Part shown: one piece after another, positions 57,201-62,987 of the stretch
How the letters are laid out: each line of letters begins with the position of its first letter
Position numbering within the stretch: position 1 is the stretch's first letter
Assembly (NCBI GenBank): GCA_949128115.1
Contig: OX421963.1
Coordinates: forward strand, 2,418,001-2,482,000
DNA length: 64,000 nucleotides
Source: Anaspis maculata
Taxonomy: Eukaryota > Arthropoda > Insecta > Coleoptera > Scraptiidae
Direction of reading: 5' to 3'
Notes under the pieces: model-generated
Seen by the model: the letters and a program-made list of their open reading frames with translations, nothing else
What the model was told of the DNA's origin: nothing
Databases searched by the model: none
Position numbers and translations under genes: made by a program

Positions 57201-59983
57201 GAGACTATCACGCGTAATTGTTACTTCACTATTCTCACCCTGGTGTCGTCAGTGTAGTCACCATTAAGTCATTGACGTGGCGAATGAATGATTCCAGTGA
57301 GACTAACACGCAGCAAAAATTTTTGCTCCACTTCTCACGCTTGCGACGTGACTCTGGTCAAAGGCTTGATGACTTGCGTGAATAACTACAAAAATCTCAC
57401 GCTAACGTGCAAAGAATTGCTTCACTATTCTCACTCCGGTGTCGTCAAGGCAATCAACAGAAGTCGTTGACTTGCGAATGATTCTAGTGAGACTAACACG
57501 CGAAATTGTTACTCCACTATTCTCACGCTGACGACGTCACTCTAGTCAGAGGCTTTATTACGTGCGAATAATTGCGAAAAAAACCTCTCACGCCAGCGTG
57601 CAAAGAAGTGTTCCACTATTCTCACCCTGGTGTCGTCAATGTAGTCACCATAAAGCTATTGACGTGGCGATTGAATGATTCTAATGAGACTAACACGCAG
57701 TAAAAATTCTTGCTCCACTTCTCACGCTTGCGACGTTACTCTGGTCAAAGGCTTGATGACTTGCGTGAATAACTACAAAAATCTCACGCTAACGTGCAAA
57801 GAATTGCTTCACTATTCTCACTCCGGTGTCGTCAATGTAATCAACAGAAGTCATTGACGTGCGAATGATTCTAGTGAGACTATCACGGGAAATTGTTACT
57901 TCACTATTCTCACGCTTGTGACGTCACTCTAGTCAAAGGCTTTATTACGTGCGAATAACTGCGAAAAAAACTCTCACGCCAGCGTGCAAAGAAGTGTGCC
58001 ACTATTTTCACCCTGGTGTCGTCAGTATACTCACCATCAAGTCATTGACGTGGCCATAGAATGATTTTAGTGAGACTAACACGCGGCAAAAAAATTTACT
58101 TCTCATCTCAAGCTTGCGACGTTACTCTAGTCAAGGGCTTGATGACTTGCGTGAATAGCTACAAAAATCTCACGCTACGTGCAAAGAATTGCTCCACTAT
58201 TCTCACTCCGGTGTCGTCAATGTAATCAACAGAAGTCATTGACGTGCGAATGATTCTAGTGAGACTATCACGCGAAATTGTTACTTCACAATTCTCACGC
58301 TTGCGACGTCACTCTAGTCAAAGGCTTCATCACGTGCGAATAACTGCGAAAAAAAACTCTCACGCCAGCGTGCAAAGAAGTGTTCCACTATTTTCACCCT
58401 GGTGTCGTCAGTGTAGTCACCATTAAGTCATTGACGTGGCGAATGAATGATTCCAGTGAGACTAACACGCGGTAAAATTTTTTGCTTCACTTCTCACGCT
58501 TGCGACGTGACTCTAGTCAAAGGCTTGATGACTTGCGTGAATAACTACAAAAATCTCACGCTAACGTGCAAAGAATTGCTTCACTATTCTCACTCCGGTG
58601 TCGTCACTGTAATCAACAAAAGTCATTGACGTGCGAATGATTCTAGTGAGATTAACACGCGAAATTGTTACTTCACTATTCTCACGCTTGCGACGTCACT
58701 CTAGTCAAAGGCTTTATAACGTGCGAATAATTTCGAAAAAAAACTCACGCCAGCGTGCAAAGGAGTGTTTTACTGTTCTCACCCTGGTGTCGTCAGTGTA
58801 GTCACCATAGGGTTATTTACGTGGCGAATGAATGATTCTAGTGAGACTAACACGCGGCAAAAATTTTTGCTTCACTTCTCACGCTTGCGACGTTACTCTA
58901 GTCAAAGGCTTGATGACTCGCGTTAATAACTACAAAAATCTCACGCTAACGTGCAAAAAATTGCTCCACTATCCTCACTCCGGTGTCGTCAATGTAATCA
59001 ACAGAAGTCATTGACGTGCGAATGATTTTAGTGAGACTAACACGCGAAATTGTTACTTCTTAATTCCCACGCTTGCGACGTCACTCTAGTCAAAGGCTTT
59101 ATTACGTGCGAATAACTGCGAAAAAAACTCTCACGCTGGTGTCGTCAGTGTAGTCACCATTAAGTCATTGACGTGGCGAATGAATGATTCTAGTGAGATT
59201 AACATGCGAAATTGTTACTTCACTATTTTCAGGCTTGCGACGTCACTCTAGTCGAAGGTTTTTTTACGTGCAAATAACTGCGAAAAAAACTCTCACGCCA
59301 GCGTGCAAAGAAGTGTTTCACTATTCTCACCCGGGTGTCGTCAGTGTAGCCACCGCTAAGTCATTGACGTGGCGAATGAATGATTCTAGTGAGACTAACA
59401 CGCGGCAAAAATTTTTGCTTCACTTCTCACGCTTGCGACGTCACTTTAGTCAAAGGCTTTATGACGTGAGAATAAACACAAAAATATCTTACGCTAACGT
59501 GCAAAGAATTGCTTCACTATGCTCACTTTGGTGTAGTCAATGTAGCCAACAGAAGTCATTGACGTGCGTCATTGAATGATTCTAGTGAGACTTACATGTA
59601 AAAAATGATTGCTTCACTATTCTCACCCTTGTAACGTCACTCTAGTCAAAAGCTTTATTCACATGTGAATTGTGGTGCCATTTTGACTGCCTGTTGAGTG
59701 GTTATTCAAATATTATTAAATCAGAACCCTTGATTATGATTACAATCTAATTTTTGCCCGGCAGATCACGGAATCGCAAGAAGACGGAGTCTACTGCCTG
59801 GACCACGCCGTCGAGCAAATCGAGAAGAACAAGATCCAATCCAAACACTGCAAGCTTCTGTACACGTACGACGTCACGGACCTGGACGGGCTCCAGGACA
59901 AAATCAAGACGGCGATCGAAAATAAATTGCAAAAGAAAATTCCCGGAAAATTCGCAGGCATGCCGACGTTACTCAACAAATGA
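9162..59983 (+). CDS. Jarid2: Jarid2: Polycomb (PRC2) cofactor with JmjN, ARID, inactive JmjC and zinc finger (11 coding exons)
   Basis: Join: 9162-9220, 9278-9682, 24052-24327, 24431-24760, 32111-36474, 44621-45261, 45334-45532, 45921-46159, 49856-50051, 50190-50890, 59765-59983. Each junction is GT-AG and in phase, and the total (7629 nt) is divisible by three, giving 2542 residues. Domains in order: AQRKFAQ block (res 25-31), TEDFLTFLC block in exon 2, acidic run in exon 4, low-complexity region (res ~370-1810), JmjN (~1936-1978), ARID (~1982-2090), JmjC (~2172-2360), and a C5HC2-type finger (~2459-2510). The family recruits and tunes PRC2 on chromatin in the nucleus. In JmjC the iron ligands are replaced: CWYRD stands where active enzymes have CWHxE, and a Thr stands at the third His position, so no demethylase activity is expected. 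Vertebrate JARID2 is about 1250 residues and Drosophila Jarid2 about 2350, so the length fits an insect protein. N-terminal exons upstream of 9162 cannot be excluded. Confidence 0.95.
9278..9682 (+). CDS. Jarid2: Jarid2 coding exon 2 (PRC2-contact segment)
   Basis: The acceptor is TTCGCAG at 9271-9277, after an intron of only 57 bases, and the donor is GTAAAT at 9683. The exon encodes AQRKFAQ followed by NSPVMTPVK and then [18 protein letters not shown]. These match vertebrate JARID2 around K116, which PRC2 methylates and EED reads, and the [15 protein letters not shown] segment that contacts SUZ12. The equivalent of K116 is residue 28 in this model. The exon ends in AG, completed by A of exon 3 to give Arg. 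The antisense open frame over this exon is a shadow. Confidence 0.95.
9853..12436. mobile_element. Nested palindromic transposon in Jarid2 intron 2
   Basis: TACAGGGTGAAGAAG at 9853 mirrors CTTCTTCACCCTGTA at 12436. Arms of ~340 bases (to about 10190 and from about 12100) share GCATCTTTTGAACGGACAAA, GTTGTTGAGGTACACC and CCATTATCTTCATTATATCG in inverted order. A separate complete palindrome (10459-11254) lies inside. No transposase is encoded. Confidence 0.8.
10459..11254. repeat. 796-bp near-complete palindrome
   Basis: AGGAGGTCCAAAGGTTATTC at 10459 is mirrored at 11254. Arms of almost 400 bases continue to a centre near 10856 (around ATAAACTTGATC), with CCGCCTCTACCTGTTG and CCATCTTGGAAAAATGG on the two sides. 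The spacer between the arms is short, so the intronic RNA could form a very long hairpin. Confidence 0.85.
12437..13760 (+). other. Intron 2 stretch without recognised features
   Basis: This part of Jarid2 intron 2 has moderate complexity and a few open frames (notably minus strand 13099-13464, 121 codons). I see no splice partner or recognisable domain. It could include a degraded transposon. Confidence 0.35.
13780..21050. repeat. Giant inverted duplication within the repeat array
   Basis: Sequence from about 13980 to 17350 recurs in reverse from about 20830 back to 18960 (for example GTTCGGACC/GGTCCGAAC pairing at 20813/13981, and mirrored 64-codon frames at 15719-15913 and 19003-19197). 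The left arm is about 1.48 kb longer because bases ~14545-16025 are followed by a second, near-identical unit (16025-17350). The right arm carries only one. Confidence 0.8.
15214..15406 (+). mobile_element. tRNA-derived SINE, copy 1
   Basis: The head resembles a Ser/Leu-type tRNA, with an A box (TGGCCGAGTGG near 15224) and B box (GGTTCGAATCC, 15278-15288). It is followed by a ~95-base tRNA-unrelated body and an AAAT-repeat tail. It differs from the copy at 62797 by only a handful of bases over ~165. Compared with the paralogous repeat unit at 16701-16767, the insertion replaced 67 bases of target. Confidence 0.9.
22140..22720. mobile_element. Dispersed repeat with GTCC run inserted in the intron 2 array
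   Basis: The ~150-bp pattern is interrupted here by GCGCACTTTCCCAGAAAATA, a GTCCGTCCGTCC run (22196-22215), and repeated GCCGCCATCTT and CCGCCATTT motifs. The same layout (GCGCATTTTCGTAAGAAAAT, a GTCTGTCC run, CCGCCATCTTGG) is found in intron 8. It is therefore a family member or relative of that repeat. Confidence 0.6.
23640..24051 (+). other. End of intron 2
   Basis: This is non-arrayed intron sequence up to the exon 3 acceptor. It contains one copy of the dispersed GGAAGGGAGTAA...ATGGCGG motif (near 23904-23930) seen at the ends of the small element in intron 7. Confidence 0.4.
24052..24327 (+). CDS. Jarid2: Jarid2 coding exon 3
   Basis: The acceptor is TTTCTGCAG at 24043-24051 after a 14.4-kb intron, and the donor is GTAATT at 24328. 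The first base completes AGA (Arg) from exon 2, and the product continues [19 protein letters not shown]. It is then rich in Lys, Thr and Val ([16 protein letters not shown]). No named domain is visible. It probably belongs to the basic, disordered nucleosome- or RNA-binding part of the protein, which is an inference from position and charge. Exact phase with both neighbours is the main support. Confidence 0.85.
24431..24760 (+). CDS. Jarid2: Jarid2 coding exon 4 (acidic run)
   Basis: The acceptor is TCATTCTTAG at 24421-24430 after a 103-base intron, and the donor is GTATGT at 24761. It encodes a basic stretch ([18 protein letters not shown]), then a serine and glutamate/aspartate run of about 25 acidic residues encoded near 24590-24655, then a basic Ala/Lys stretch ending SEV. 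The last two bases (AA) are completed by the first base of exon 5. The acidic run suggests a histone-facing or disordered segment, inferred from composition only. Confidence 0.85.
25060..27075 (+). repeat. TCAC-rich low-complexity region (intron 4)
   Basis: About 2 kb is dominated by CACTCACTCACT, TCACTTCACTC and similar tetranucleotide-derived strings in no strict period. A short CT run lies at 26090-26105. The same type of DNA recurs at 29140-29790 as part of a tandem duplication. Open frames rich in His, Ser, Leu and Thr here are by-products. Confidence 0.85.
27150..28960 (+). repeat. ~305-bp satellite, block 1 (six monomers)
   Basis: The core CTGTGCTCTGGGTAAGAGCC and close variants start near 27356, 27662, 27972, 28268, 28560 and 28868. 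Each is followed by CGGTTGGACATTTT, GTTCTGTTTGCCGA and CCATTCGGAGTTGGTTCTGT. Spacing is about 292-310 bases. Confidence 0.9.
29850..31700 (+). repeat. ~305-bp satellite, block 2 (six monomers)
   Basis: This is a second block of the same satellite with cores near 30066, 30372, 30680, 30980, 31290 and 31620. Each monomer is most like the one in the same position of block 1, showing that the whole block was duplicated rather than monomers expanding independently. Confidence 0.9.
32111..36474 (+). CDS. Jarid2: Jarid2 coding exon 5 (4.36-kb low-complexity exon)
   Basis: The acceptor is CTTTCTGCAG at 32101-32110. A second AG six bases on (GTTTCAG, 32116) also keeps phase. The donor is AAAG|GTTGGT at 36475. 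The exon encodes about 1455 residues. In order: a basic His/Gln-rich start; about eleven tandem heptads of the type DGTPKLK (bases ~32790-33018); a mixed region; then about 310 residues of Lys/Glu/Ala repeats such as EAEKKAKA (bases ~33570-34505), typical of a single charged alpha helix or coiled coil; then Ser/Asp/Glu-rich disorder. The final G joins GA of exon 6 to give Gly. Without splicing the frame would end at a TAA at 36531 after 19 more residues. Long antisense frames here are shadows of biased composition. Confidence 0.9.
36627..36700 (+). repeat. 15-bp minisatellite (intron 5)
   Basis: The unit CAGGTCAGGTATGGT repeats with exact 15-base spacing (TATGG at 36639, 36654, 36669, 36684) just downstream of exon 5. 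Confidence 0.9.
36785..36913. mobile_element. 129-bp MITE (intron 5)
   Basis: GGGTAGTATTAATAAAAAAT at 36785 is mirrored by ATTTTTTATTATTACTACCC ending at 36913. The inverted arms extend about 38 bases (AAGCATAAGCATTTGCTT against AAGCAAATACTTATGATC). Confidence 0.75.
37100..43130. repeat. ~6-kb degenerate ~22-bp minisatellite (intron 5)
   Basis: Variants of AAGGCTTGTTTTCATGAGAA recur throughout, with a spacing of about 20-25 bases and substantial drift. From 37100 to about 42170 the units read in one direction. From about 42175 to 43130 they read as the complement (TTCTCATGAAAACAAGCCTT). One orientation switch therefore occurs near 42170. There are no genes. Confidence 0.9.
43215..43860 (+). 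other. Non-repetitive island in intron 5
   Basis: Between the minisatellite and the end of the intron lies a stretch of ordinary complexity and higher GC. One frame (43285-43551) ends in the residues RSMRFGRK. Its stop codon overlaps the ATG of a 19-codon frame ([19 protein letters not shown]). A donor-like CTAG|GTAAAT occurs at 43448. I cannot link it to a family. It may be a nested exon, a retrocopy or chance. Confidence 0.25.
43860..44620 (+). other. End of intron 5, no recognised features
   Basis: This is AT-rich intron sequence up to the exon 6 acceptor. I see no repeats or coding frames that can be supported. Confidence 0.4.
44621..45261 (+). CDS. Jarid2: Jarid2 coding exon 6 (JmjN and start of ARID)
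   Basis: The acceptor is GGTTTTGTAG at 44611-44620 and the donor is GTGAGT at 45262. A Ser/Pro-rich linker is followed by [20 protein letters not shown] (JmjN core), FGICRIVPP, and the ARID start DDMRF with [17 protein letters not shown]. These align with vertebrate JARID2 FHDPLIYIE, FGMCRVIPP and RRWGPNVQRLACIKKHL without large gaps. The exon ends in phase 0 at SPW. The antisense and +1 frames over this exon are shadows. Confidence 0.97.
45334..45532 (+). CDS. Jarid2: Jarid2 coding exon 7 (ARID domain)
   Basis: The acceptor is AAATTGCAG at 45325-45333 after a 72-base intron, and the donor is GTGAAG at 45533. The 66 codons start [12 protein letters not shown] and contain [27 protein letters not shown] and [10 protein letters not shown], which is the core of the AT-rich DNA-binding ARID fold. 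Vertebrate JARID2 has GGCELDLACFF, IPRTAQDR and YLLSYDSLSP in the same places. The trailing G pairs with CG of exon 8 to make Ala. Confidence 0.97.
45586..45747. mobile_element. 162-bp MITE (intron 7)
   Basis: CGCCACCACAGATACTCCC at 45586 is matched by a perfect 22-base inverse, which closes GTATCTGTGGTGGCG at 45747. Related GGGAGTAATATGTGATGGCGG-like ends occur singly near 23904, 49797, 61170 and 61494, and inverted near 61016. Confidence 0.85.
45921..46159 (+). CDS. Jarid2: Jarid2 coding exon 8 (ARID-JmjC linker)
   Basis: The acceptor is AATTTTCTAG at 45911-45920 and the donor is GTAAGC at 46160. It encodes [18 protein letters not shown], an acidic run, and then [20 protein letters not shown] ending MSMWF. 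The last part matches vertebrate CIYKGRSVSLTTFYRTARN followed by IMSMCF, just ahead of the JmjC domain. The exon ends in phase 0 at SAQE. Confidence 0.96.
46298..46397 (+). repeat. 100-nt near-perfect hairpin (intron 8)
   Basis: Arms of 43 bases (46298-46340 and 46355-46397) start TTCCCAGATGCGAATATTCG and end with the inverse. Forty positions pair by Watson-Crick, two more become G-U pairs in RNA, and the loop is 14 bases. It may be a small MITE or a structured RNA. Confidence 0.75.
46838..49340. repeat. Duplicated ~1.5-kb dispersed repeat (intron 8)
   Basis: Bases from about 46838 and from about 48340 run in parallel: GGACCAGCTCCACGAGTTT, TTTTCCTGTATTTG, GGGAAGAAGCGGGGTAAAA, GCGCATTTTCGTAAGAAAAT, then GTCT/GTCC microsatellites (47156-47216 and 48650-48708). 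Each copy then holds a ~118-bp sub-repeat containing CGCCATCTTGGCCGCCATAT (near 47656, 47771, 47893, 48011, 48127; then 48970, 49088, 49203). Confidence 0.85.
49340..49725. mobile_element. Right end of a fold-back relative of the 628-1957 element (intron 8)
   Basis: TTGGGGTAATTTTTACCCCA and nearby sequence is the inverse of the same motif at 47046-47105 and 48548-48606. The following TTAGGGGGCTGCAGC, TTTGGTCGTAGAATC and GCCTAATTATGGGACACC match the right arm of the element at 628-1957, with divergence. Confidence 0.65.
49856..50051 (+). CDS. Jarid2: Jarid2 coding exon 9 (JmjC N-terminal half)
   Basis: The acceptor is TCGTTGCAG at 49847-49855 and the donor is GTAAGT at 50052. It encodes VEQEFWKHV, then [16 protein letters not shown] and [20 protein letters not shown]. 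Vertebrate JARID2 has IEQEYW, GSGFPVGKSEPFSRHGWNL and LPNNTGSILRHLG. The exon begins the JmjC barrel. Its final G is completed by GC of exon 10 to give Gly. Confidence 0.97.
50190..50890 (+). CDS. Jarid2: Jarid2 coding exon 10 (catalytically dead JmjC core and first finger cysteines)
   Basis: The acceptor is AGCTTTCAG at 50181-50189 and the donor is GTACGT at 50891. It encodes [20 protein letters not shown], then [29 protein letters not shown] and [16 protein letters not shown]. Active JmjC enzymes of the KDM5 type have CWHIED for the first two iron ligands and a His in FPRAYHSG for the third. Here these positions read Tyr, Asp and Thr, as expected for JARID2, which also lacks them in vertebrates. 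The exon ends with [12 protein letters not shown], the first half of the zinc finger. Confidence 0.97.
50930..52300 (+). repeat. ~181-bp satellite monomers (intron 10, left part)
   Basis: GTCATTGACGTGCAAA-type cores recur near 51079, 51260, 51439, 51623, 51806, 51988 and 52210, with CTCACTATTCTCACG and GTCAAAGGCTATATTGAAG between them. The spacing is about 180 bases. Confidence 0.9.
52300..59660 (+). repeat. ~195-bp satellite in dimeric higher-order units (intron 10, right part)
   Basis: Two alternating monomer types are visible. One has ACACGCGAAATTGTTAC and ACGTGCGAATAACTGCG, the other ACACGCGGCAAAAATTTTTG and GACTTGCGTGAATAACTAC, together about 385-390 bases. A larger 673-base unit is repeated at 56327-56999 and 57000-57672. 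Repeating 60-codon frames are by-products of the period. Confidence 0.92.
59765..59983 (+). CDS. Jarid2: Jarid2 coding exon 11 (end of zinc finger, stop)
   Basis: The acceptor is TTTGCCCGGCAG, ending at 59764, and the stop TGA is at 59981-59983. The 72 codons encode [20 protein letters not shown], then [14 protein letters not shown] and a Lys-rich tail ending LLNK. The Cys and His here complete the finger begun by CELC in exon 10. Vertebrate JARID2 has VFCLECALRHVE and RGLKLMYRYDEEQI in the same positions. The exon follows an 8874-base intron, so the finger is split across satellite DNA. Confidence 0.95.
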   Translation: MTESQEDGVYCLDHAVEQIEKNKIQSKHCKLLYTYDVTDLDGLQDKIKTAIENKLQKKIPGKFAGMPTLLNK

Positions 59984-60317
59984 TCGGAGAACAAGTGATG
60001 AGAAAACGAAAGTGAATCGATGAAAGAATGAAAGAGAATTGATGAGTGAGAAAAAGATATACCTATCAACAAAAATGAGGTTCTTGTTCAGATTTGATTT
60101 GTTTTGCCTTGCGTCTTGGAACATACGTGTAATAATATGAGATTTTAGAGTATTTTTGTTAGGGCTAGAGGTTTAATAATTTATTTATTACTAACGAGAT
60201 GTATTTTAAGGAGACTTGATCGCCCCGCCCCCACCTCACCTTCCCCCTCCCCATGCCCAGTGCGCTTTTAACGAAATCAATGGGATTATTGGTGCAATTC
60301 TCTAGAAAATAACATTC
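59984..60317 (+). other. Jarid2: Probable Jarid2 3' UTR
   Basis: This is sequence from the stop codon to the first good AATAAA. It is AT-rich with one C-rich patch (60220-60250). There are no further open frames of note. Confidence 0.5.
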
Positions 60318-60422
60318 AATAAAAGCTCTGTTAGGCTGTTATCACCTAGGCAACAGCAAATGGCCGACAGGATTTTTTACATAACAGAGCGTTTATGGAA
60401 TGTTATTTTTTACAGAATCGCA
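60295..60422 (+). repeat. 128-nt inverted repeat in the Jarid2 3' flank
   Basis: The left arm 60295-60334 (AAAATAACATTCAATAAAAG, CTCTGTTA) is mirrored at 60381-60422 (TAACAGAG, ATGGAATGTTATTTTTT). It is probably a MITE, and it contains the candidate AATAAA in its left arm. Confidence 0.7.
60318..60323 (+). terminator. Jarid2: Candidate Jarid2 polyadenylation signal
   Basis: AATAAA lies 335 bases after the stop codon on the sense strand. It sits inside one arm of a hairpin (60295-60422). Other AT-rich stretches occur nearby (around 60170), and another AATAAA is at about 60565, so the true 3' end is uncertain. Confidence 0.35.
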
Positions 60423-61588
60423 TCATAAATCGAGACGTGTTTTAAACGCAAGATGTTCAGTAGTTTTACCCGGTAGATGCGATTCACGTCACTGCTTTTT
60501 TCAAGACAATAATAATTTTTTGAGTTACCCGCACTGCCGTTTGGGTTGAGAACAGCTTGCCGCGATGAATAAAGCACAAAACTATTGAAAAACAAAAAAG
60601 TGGCCGGCATGTGACGTGATTCGATTCAAGCTCTGTTATTTAGATCTGCCAATTTGGTGTAGAAATGCTGAATGTTACAATGTTGAATACAGTGTTTCAG
60701 CGGGTTCAAAATCAAGGAGCCCATAGCTTGCCGCTACATTTTGGAACGCTCTGTAATATGTGTTTTGTCAATGTGAGCACATTCTGCCATGCAATTCCCA
60801 ATCTGAGAAAGATCATAGTAGAAGAGTCAATTTATTGTATAATATTTTAAATTAAAATATTGGTTGCTCGAATTTTGCAGTTTTAATTATTCCTTGTTAT
60901 GTTTTGATACTGCTGTACCGAACGTTTTGCTCAGTATATTTATCCACTTGTCCGAATCACCAAATTGTCACGCTTATATCTATTTCTTCTTACATTCCGC
61001 TGTTTTTTGCGCCTCCACATATTGCTCCCTTCCTCATTCATGTGCAAGGCTCAGCTTGACCCGTTTCCATTTTGTAATTGGATTATCAGAATTTCCAGAA
61101 ATCTTCAAAGAACAATAGAATGACCACCAGGAGTTTTTTCGCTATTTTAGAAGTGTTGAGTGGAAAAATGAGGGAGGGAATAATCTGTGATGGCGGCACA
61201 ATAATTTTCGTTGGTCTAGTAACAGTTTTACAAAATGATATAGGTGTAAAACAAAGAGGAATTTCATAGTTCTGTTGAATTTTGGCCGATTCTCGTAAAA
61301 TAAATCACTATTTTTGGCATCATCTGAGAATCCTACTTGAATTTTTTGTATAGAAACCTGGGACACCTGTATTCTAGGTTCCACGACTAAAAGCAAAGTT
61401 TATGCATGTCCAATGTACATTTTCAGACATGAACGAGTTATTGTAAGTAGTTTTAGGCCTGGCACCATTTTCTACACCTAGTTCAGCAACGAGAAAGGGA
61501 GTAATATGTCATGGCGGTGAACATTGTAGCTTGTTACAGGCCGAATTCCAGAATAATTTGTAACCAAAACAGTAATAAGAAATGCAGT
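60423..61588. other. Intergenic DNA between Jarid2 and the minus-strand gene
   Basis: No gene is supported. Parts match sequence in intron 8: CTTGTCCGAATCACCAAATT near 60950 resembles 46415-46440. Ends of the intron 7 MITE family occur near 61016, 61170 and 61494. It is therefore partly old transposon. Confidence 0.5.
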
Positions 61589-61594
61589 TTATTC
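61589..61594 (-). terminator. Polyadenylation signal for the minus-strand gene
   Basis: AATAAA on the minus strand lies about 86 bases after the stop codon at 61680, a normal distance for a short 3' UTR. Confidence 0.55.
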
Positions 61595-61679
61595 ATTATC
61601 AAAACTTGACAACTAAACCGAAACGTATAATGACAAACGACGAATAACATGCACCAACACAACACTTTTTTGTACTTCA

Positions 61680-62191
61680 TCAACTCTTCACTGTCTTACT
61701 GTACGCCTTCGACTGTTGGGTGAATTCTTCGGCAAGCACTTTCAAAAACAAAACTCTGTCTTTCACCCGCTGCACCTTCTCCTCCAGAGCTTGAATTCGC
61801 TCTCCCACCGCTCGAAGATCTTTGTCTTCTCCTTTCCGGTCTTCGAATTCCTCCAGCTCCTCTTCTTTTATCTCGTCCACGTCCATGGCAATGCCGTTTT
61901 GCTGTTCGGCACGGTACTCCTGTAATTCCAGGGGATCCTTCACGTCCAAATCGTCGTCGTCTTCGATTTCGTATATCACGTTTTTCTCTTCTGCGTCTTG
62001 TCCCGCTGCTGCTGCTTCCTCACTGGCATCTTGTAACGAAAACGACCACGCTTGCTTTCCTTCAGGTAAACTCGAAGCGTTTGAAGCACCGCTCTCCTGC
62101 TTTACTTCTGTCTTGATATGCTGGATGCTCCATGCAGGCGGTGAGGATGAGGCGTTCTTCAGCACCGCCGCCTGTCGTCGCAGTATTATCC
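61680..62191 (-). CDS. Last coding exon of an unidentified acidic coiled-coil protein
   Basis: On the minus strand an acceptor (TTCTTTACAG) ends at 62192. The open frame then runs 512 bases to a stop at 61680-61682, starting two bases into a codon. It encodes IILRRQAAVLKNASSSPP, then HIKTEVKQE (a possible sumoylation site, IKTE), an acidic stretch (EIEDDDDLDVKDPLE), IKEEELEEFED, and a heptad-rich C-terminus (RIQALEEKVQRVKDRVLFLK) that should form a coiled coil. I do not recognise the family. The style resembles insect nuclear DNA-binding proteins that carry a C-terminal dimerisation helix, but no DNA-binding domain lies in this exon. Upstream exons would lie to the right and are not identified. 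The gene is tail to tail with Jarid2. Confidence 0.6.
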
Positions 62192-62796
62192 CTGTAAAGA
62201 AAGAAGTACGAATTATTAGTCGTTCGATTTAGATCCAGCACGTAGTTACAACTGGTTCAAGTGAAAGTTTATATAGAAATCGCTTATACTATTCAAAAGA
62301 AAATATATAGTGTTTCAAAACATCAAAAGTACTGTGGTGTCCAGCTTCAAATCTTGAAGGAGAATTACATTTTCTGAATAAATTAGCGTTAGCAGCGATA
62401 AATGGTACAAGGGAGGATGGTGAAGTCGCGCCGCATTCCGGAGTAGCGAGGTTTGTAGGCCAGGGGCTGTCACACTTGAGAGGGGGTGGAAGAAGAAATC
62501 AACAAGACTGTCAAGCTAGTTATTAACAATTGCAGTGCATCAGTGACAAGAGAAGAAAGCGCTAAGGCAAGTTCACCTTCCATGTAAACAAATGATAATT
62601 GTTCAAAGGGGTGAAAGCAAGTGTTTTGTTCAAAAACTTTATTGAGTTTGTTCTGTATATTTCGAACAGCCACGGGTAGTGTCAAACCGAGTTGATATTC
62701 CGCAAATAGCTGTGATCTTTGAAATACATTGTTTCCGGTAACCGTCAAGTCACCAGGTAAATCGTGGAGGCCTCAATAACCCTTCCACAAAGAGAT
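62192..62796. other. Probable intron or flank of the minus-strand gene
   Basis: Upstream exons of the minus-strand gene should lie beyond 62192. One minus-strand frame (62470-62748) is open, but I find no domain or convincing splice signals, so it is not called. Confidence 0.35.
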
Positions 62797-62987
62797 GGAG
62801 CGGCGGTAGCCGAGTGGTACAGGTGATGGCAAGCCAAGCCATTCGCGCTGCCCTGTGTGGGTTCGAATCCTACTTCATCCATGGATATTTTGTGCTGTCC
62901 CCGAGATTGCATGGTAGAGCAGCTTATAGCTGAATGCCGCCTCGTAAAATAAGACAATTAAATAAATAAATAAATAAAAATAAAAAA
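62797..62987 (+). mobile_element. tRNA-derived SINE, copy 2
   Basis: This copy has the same head (A box near GCCGAGTGGTACAGG, B box GGTTCGAATCC), body and AAAT tail as the copy at 15214, almost identical. Possible short target repeats (AAAGAGAT before, AAAAAGAT after) flank it. Confidence 0.9.

Noticed and set aside
54728..59014. Series of repeating 60-codon frames
   Set aside because: They recur with the satellite period in intron 10 and reflect the monomer sequence, not genes.
50930..59660. CRISPR-like array
   Set aside because: The units are ~181-195 bp whole-monomer repeats without short conserved repeats separated by unique spacers, and the genome is eukaryotic.
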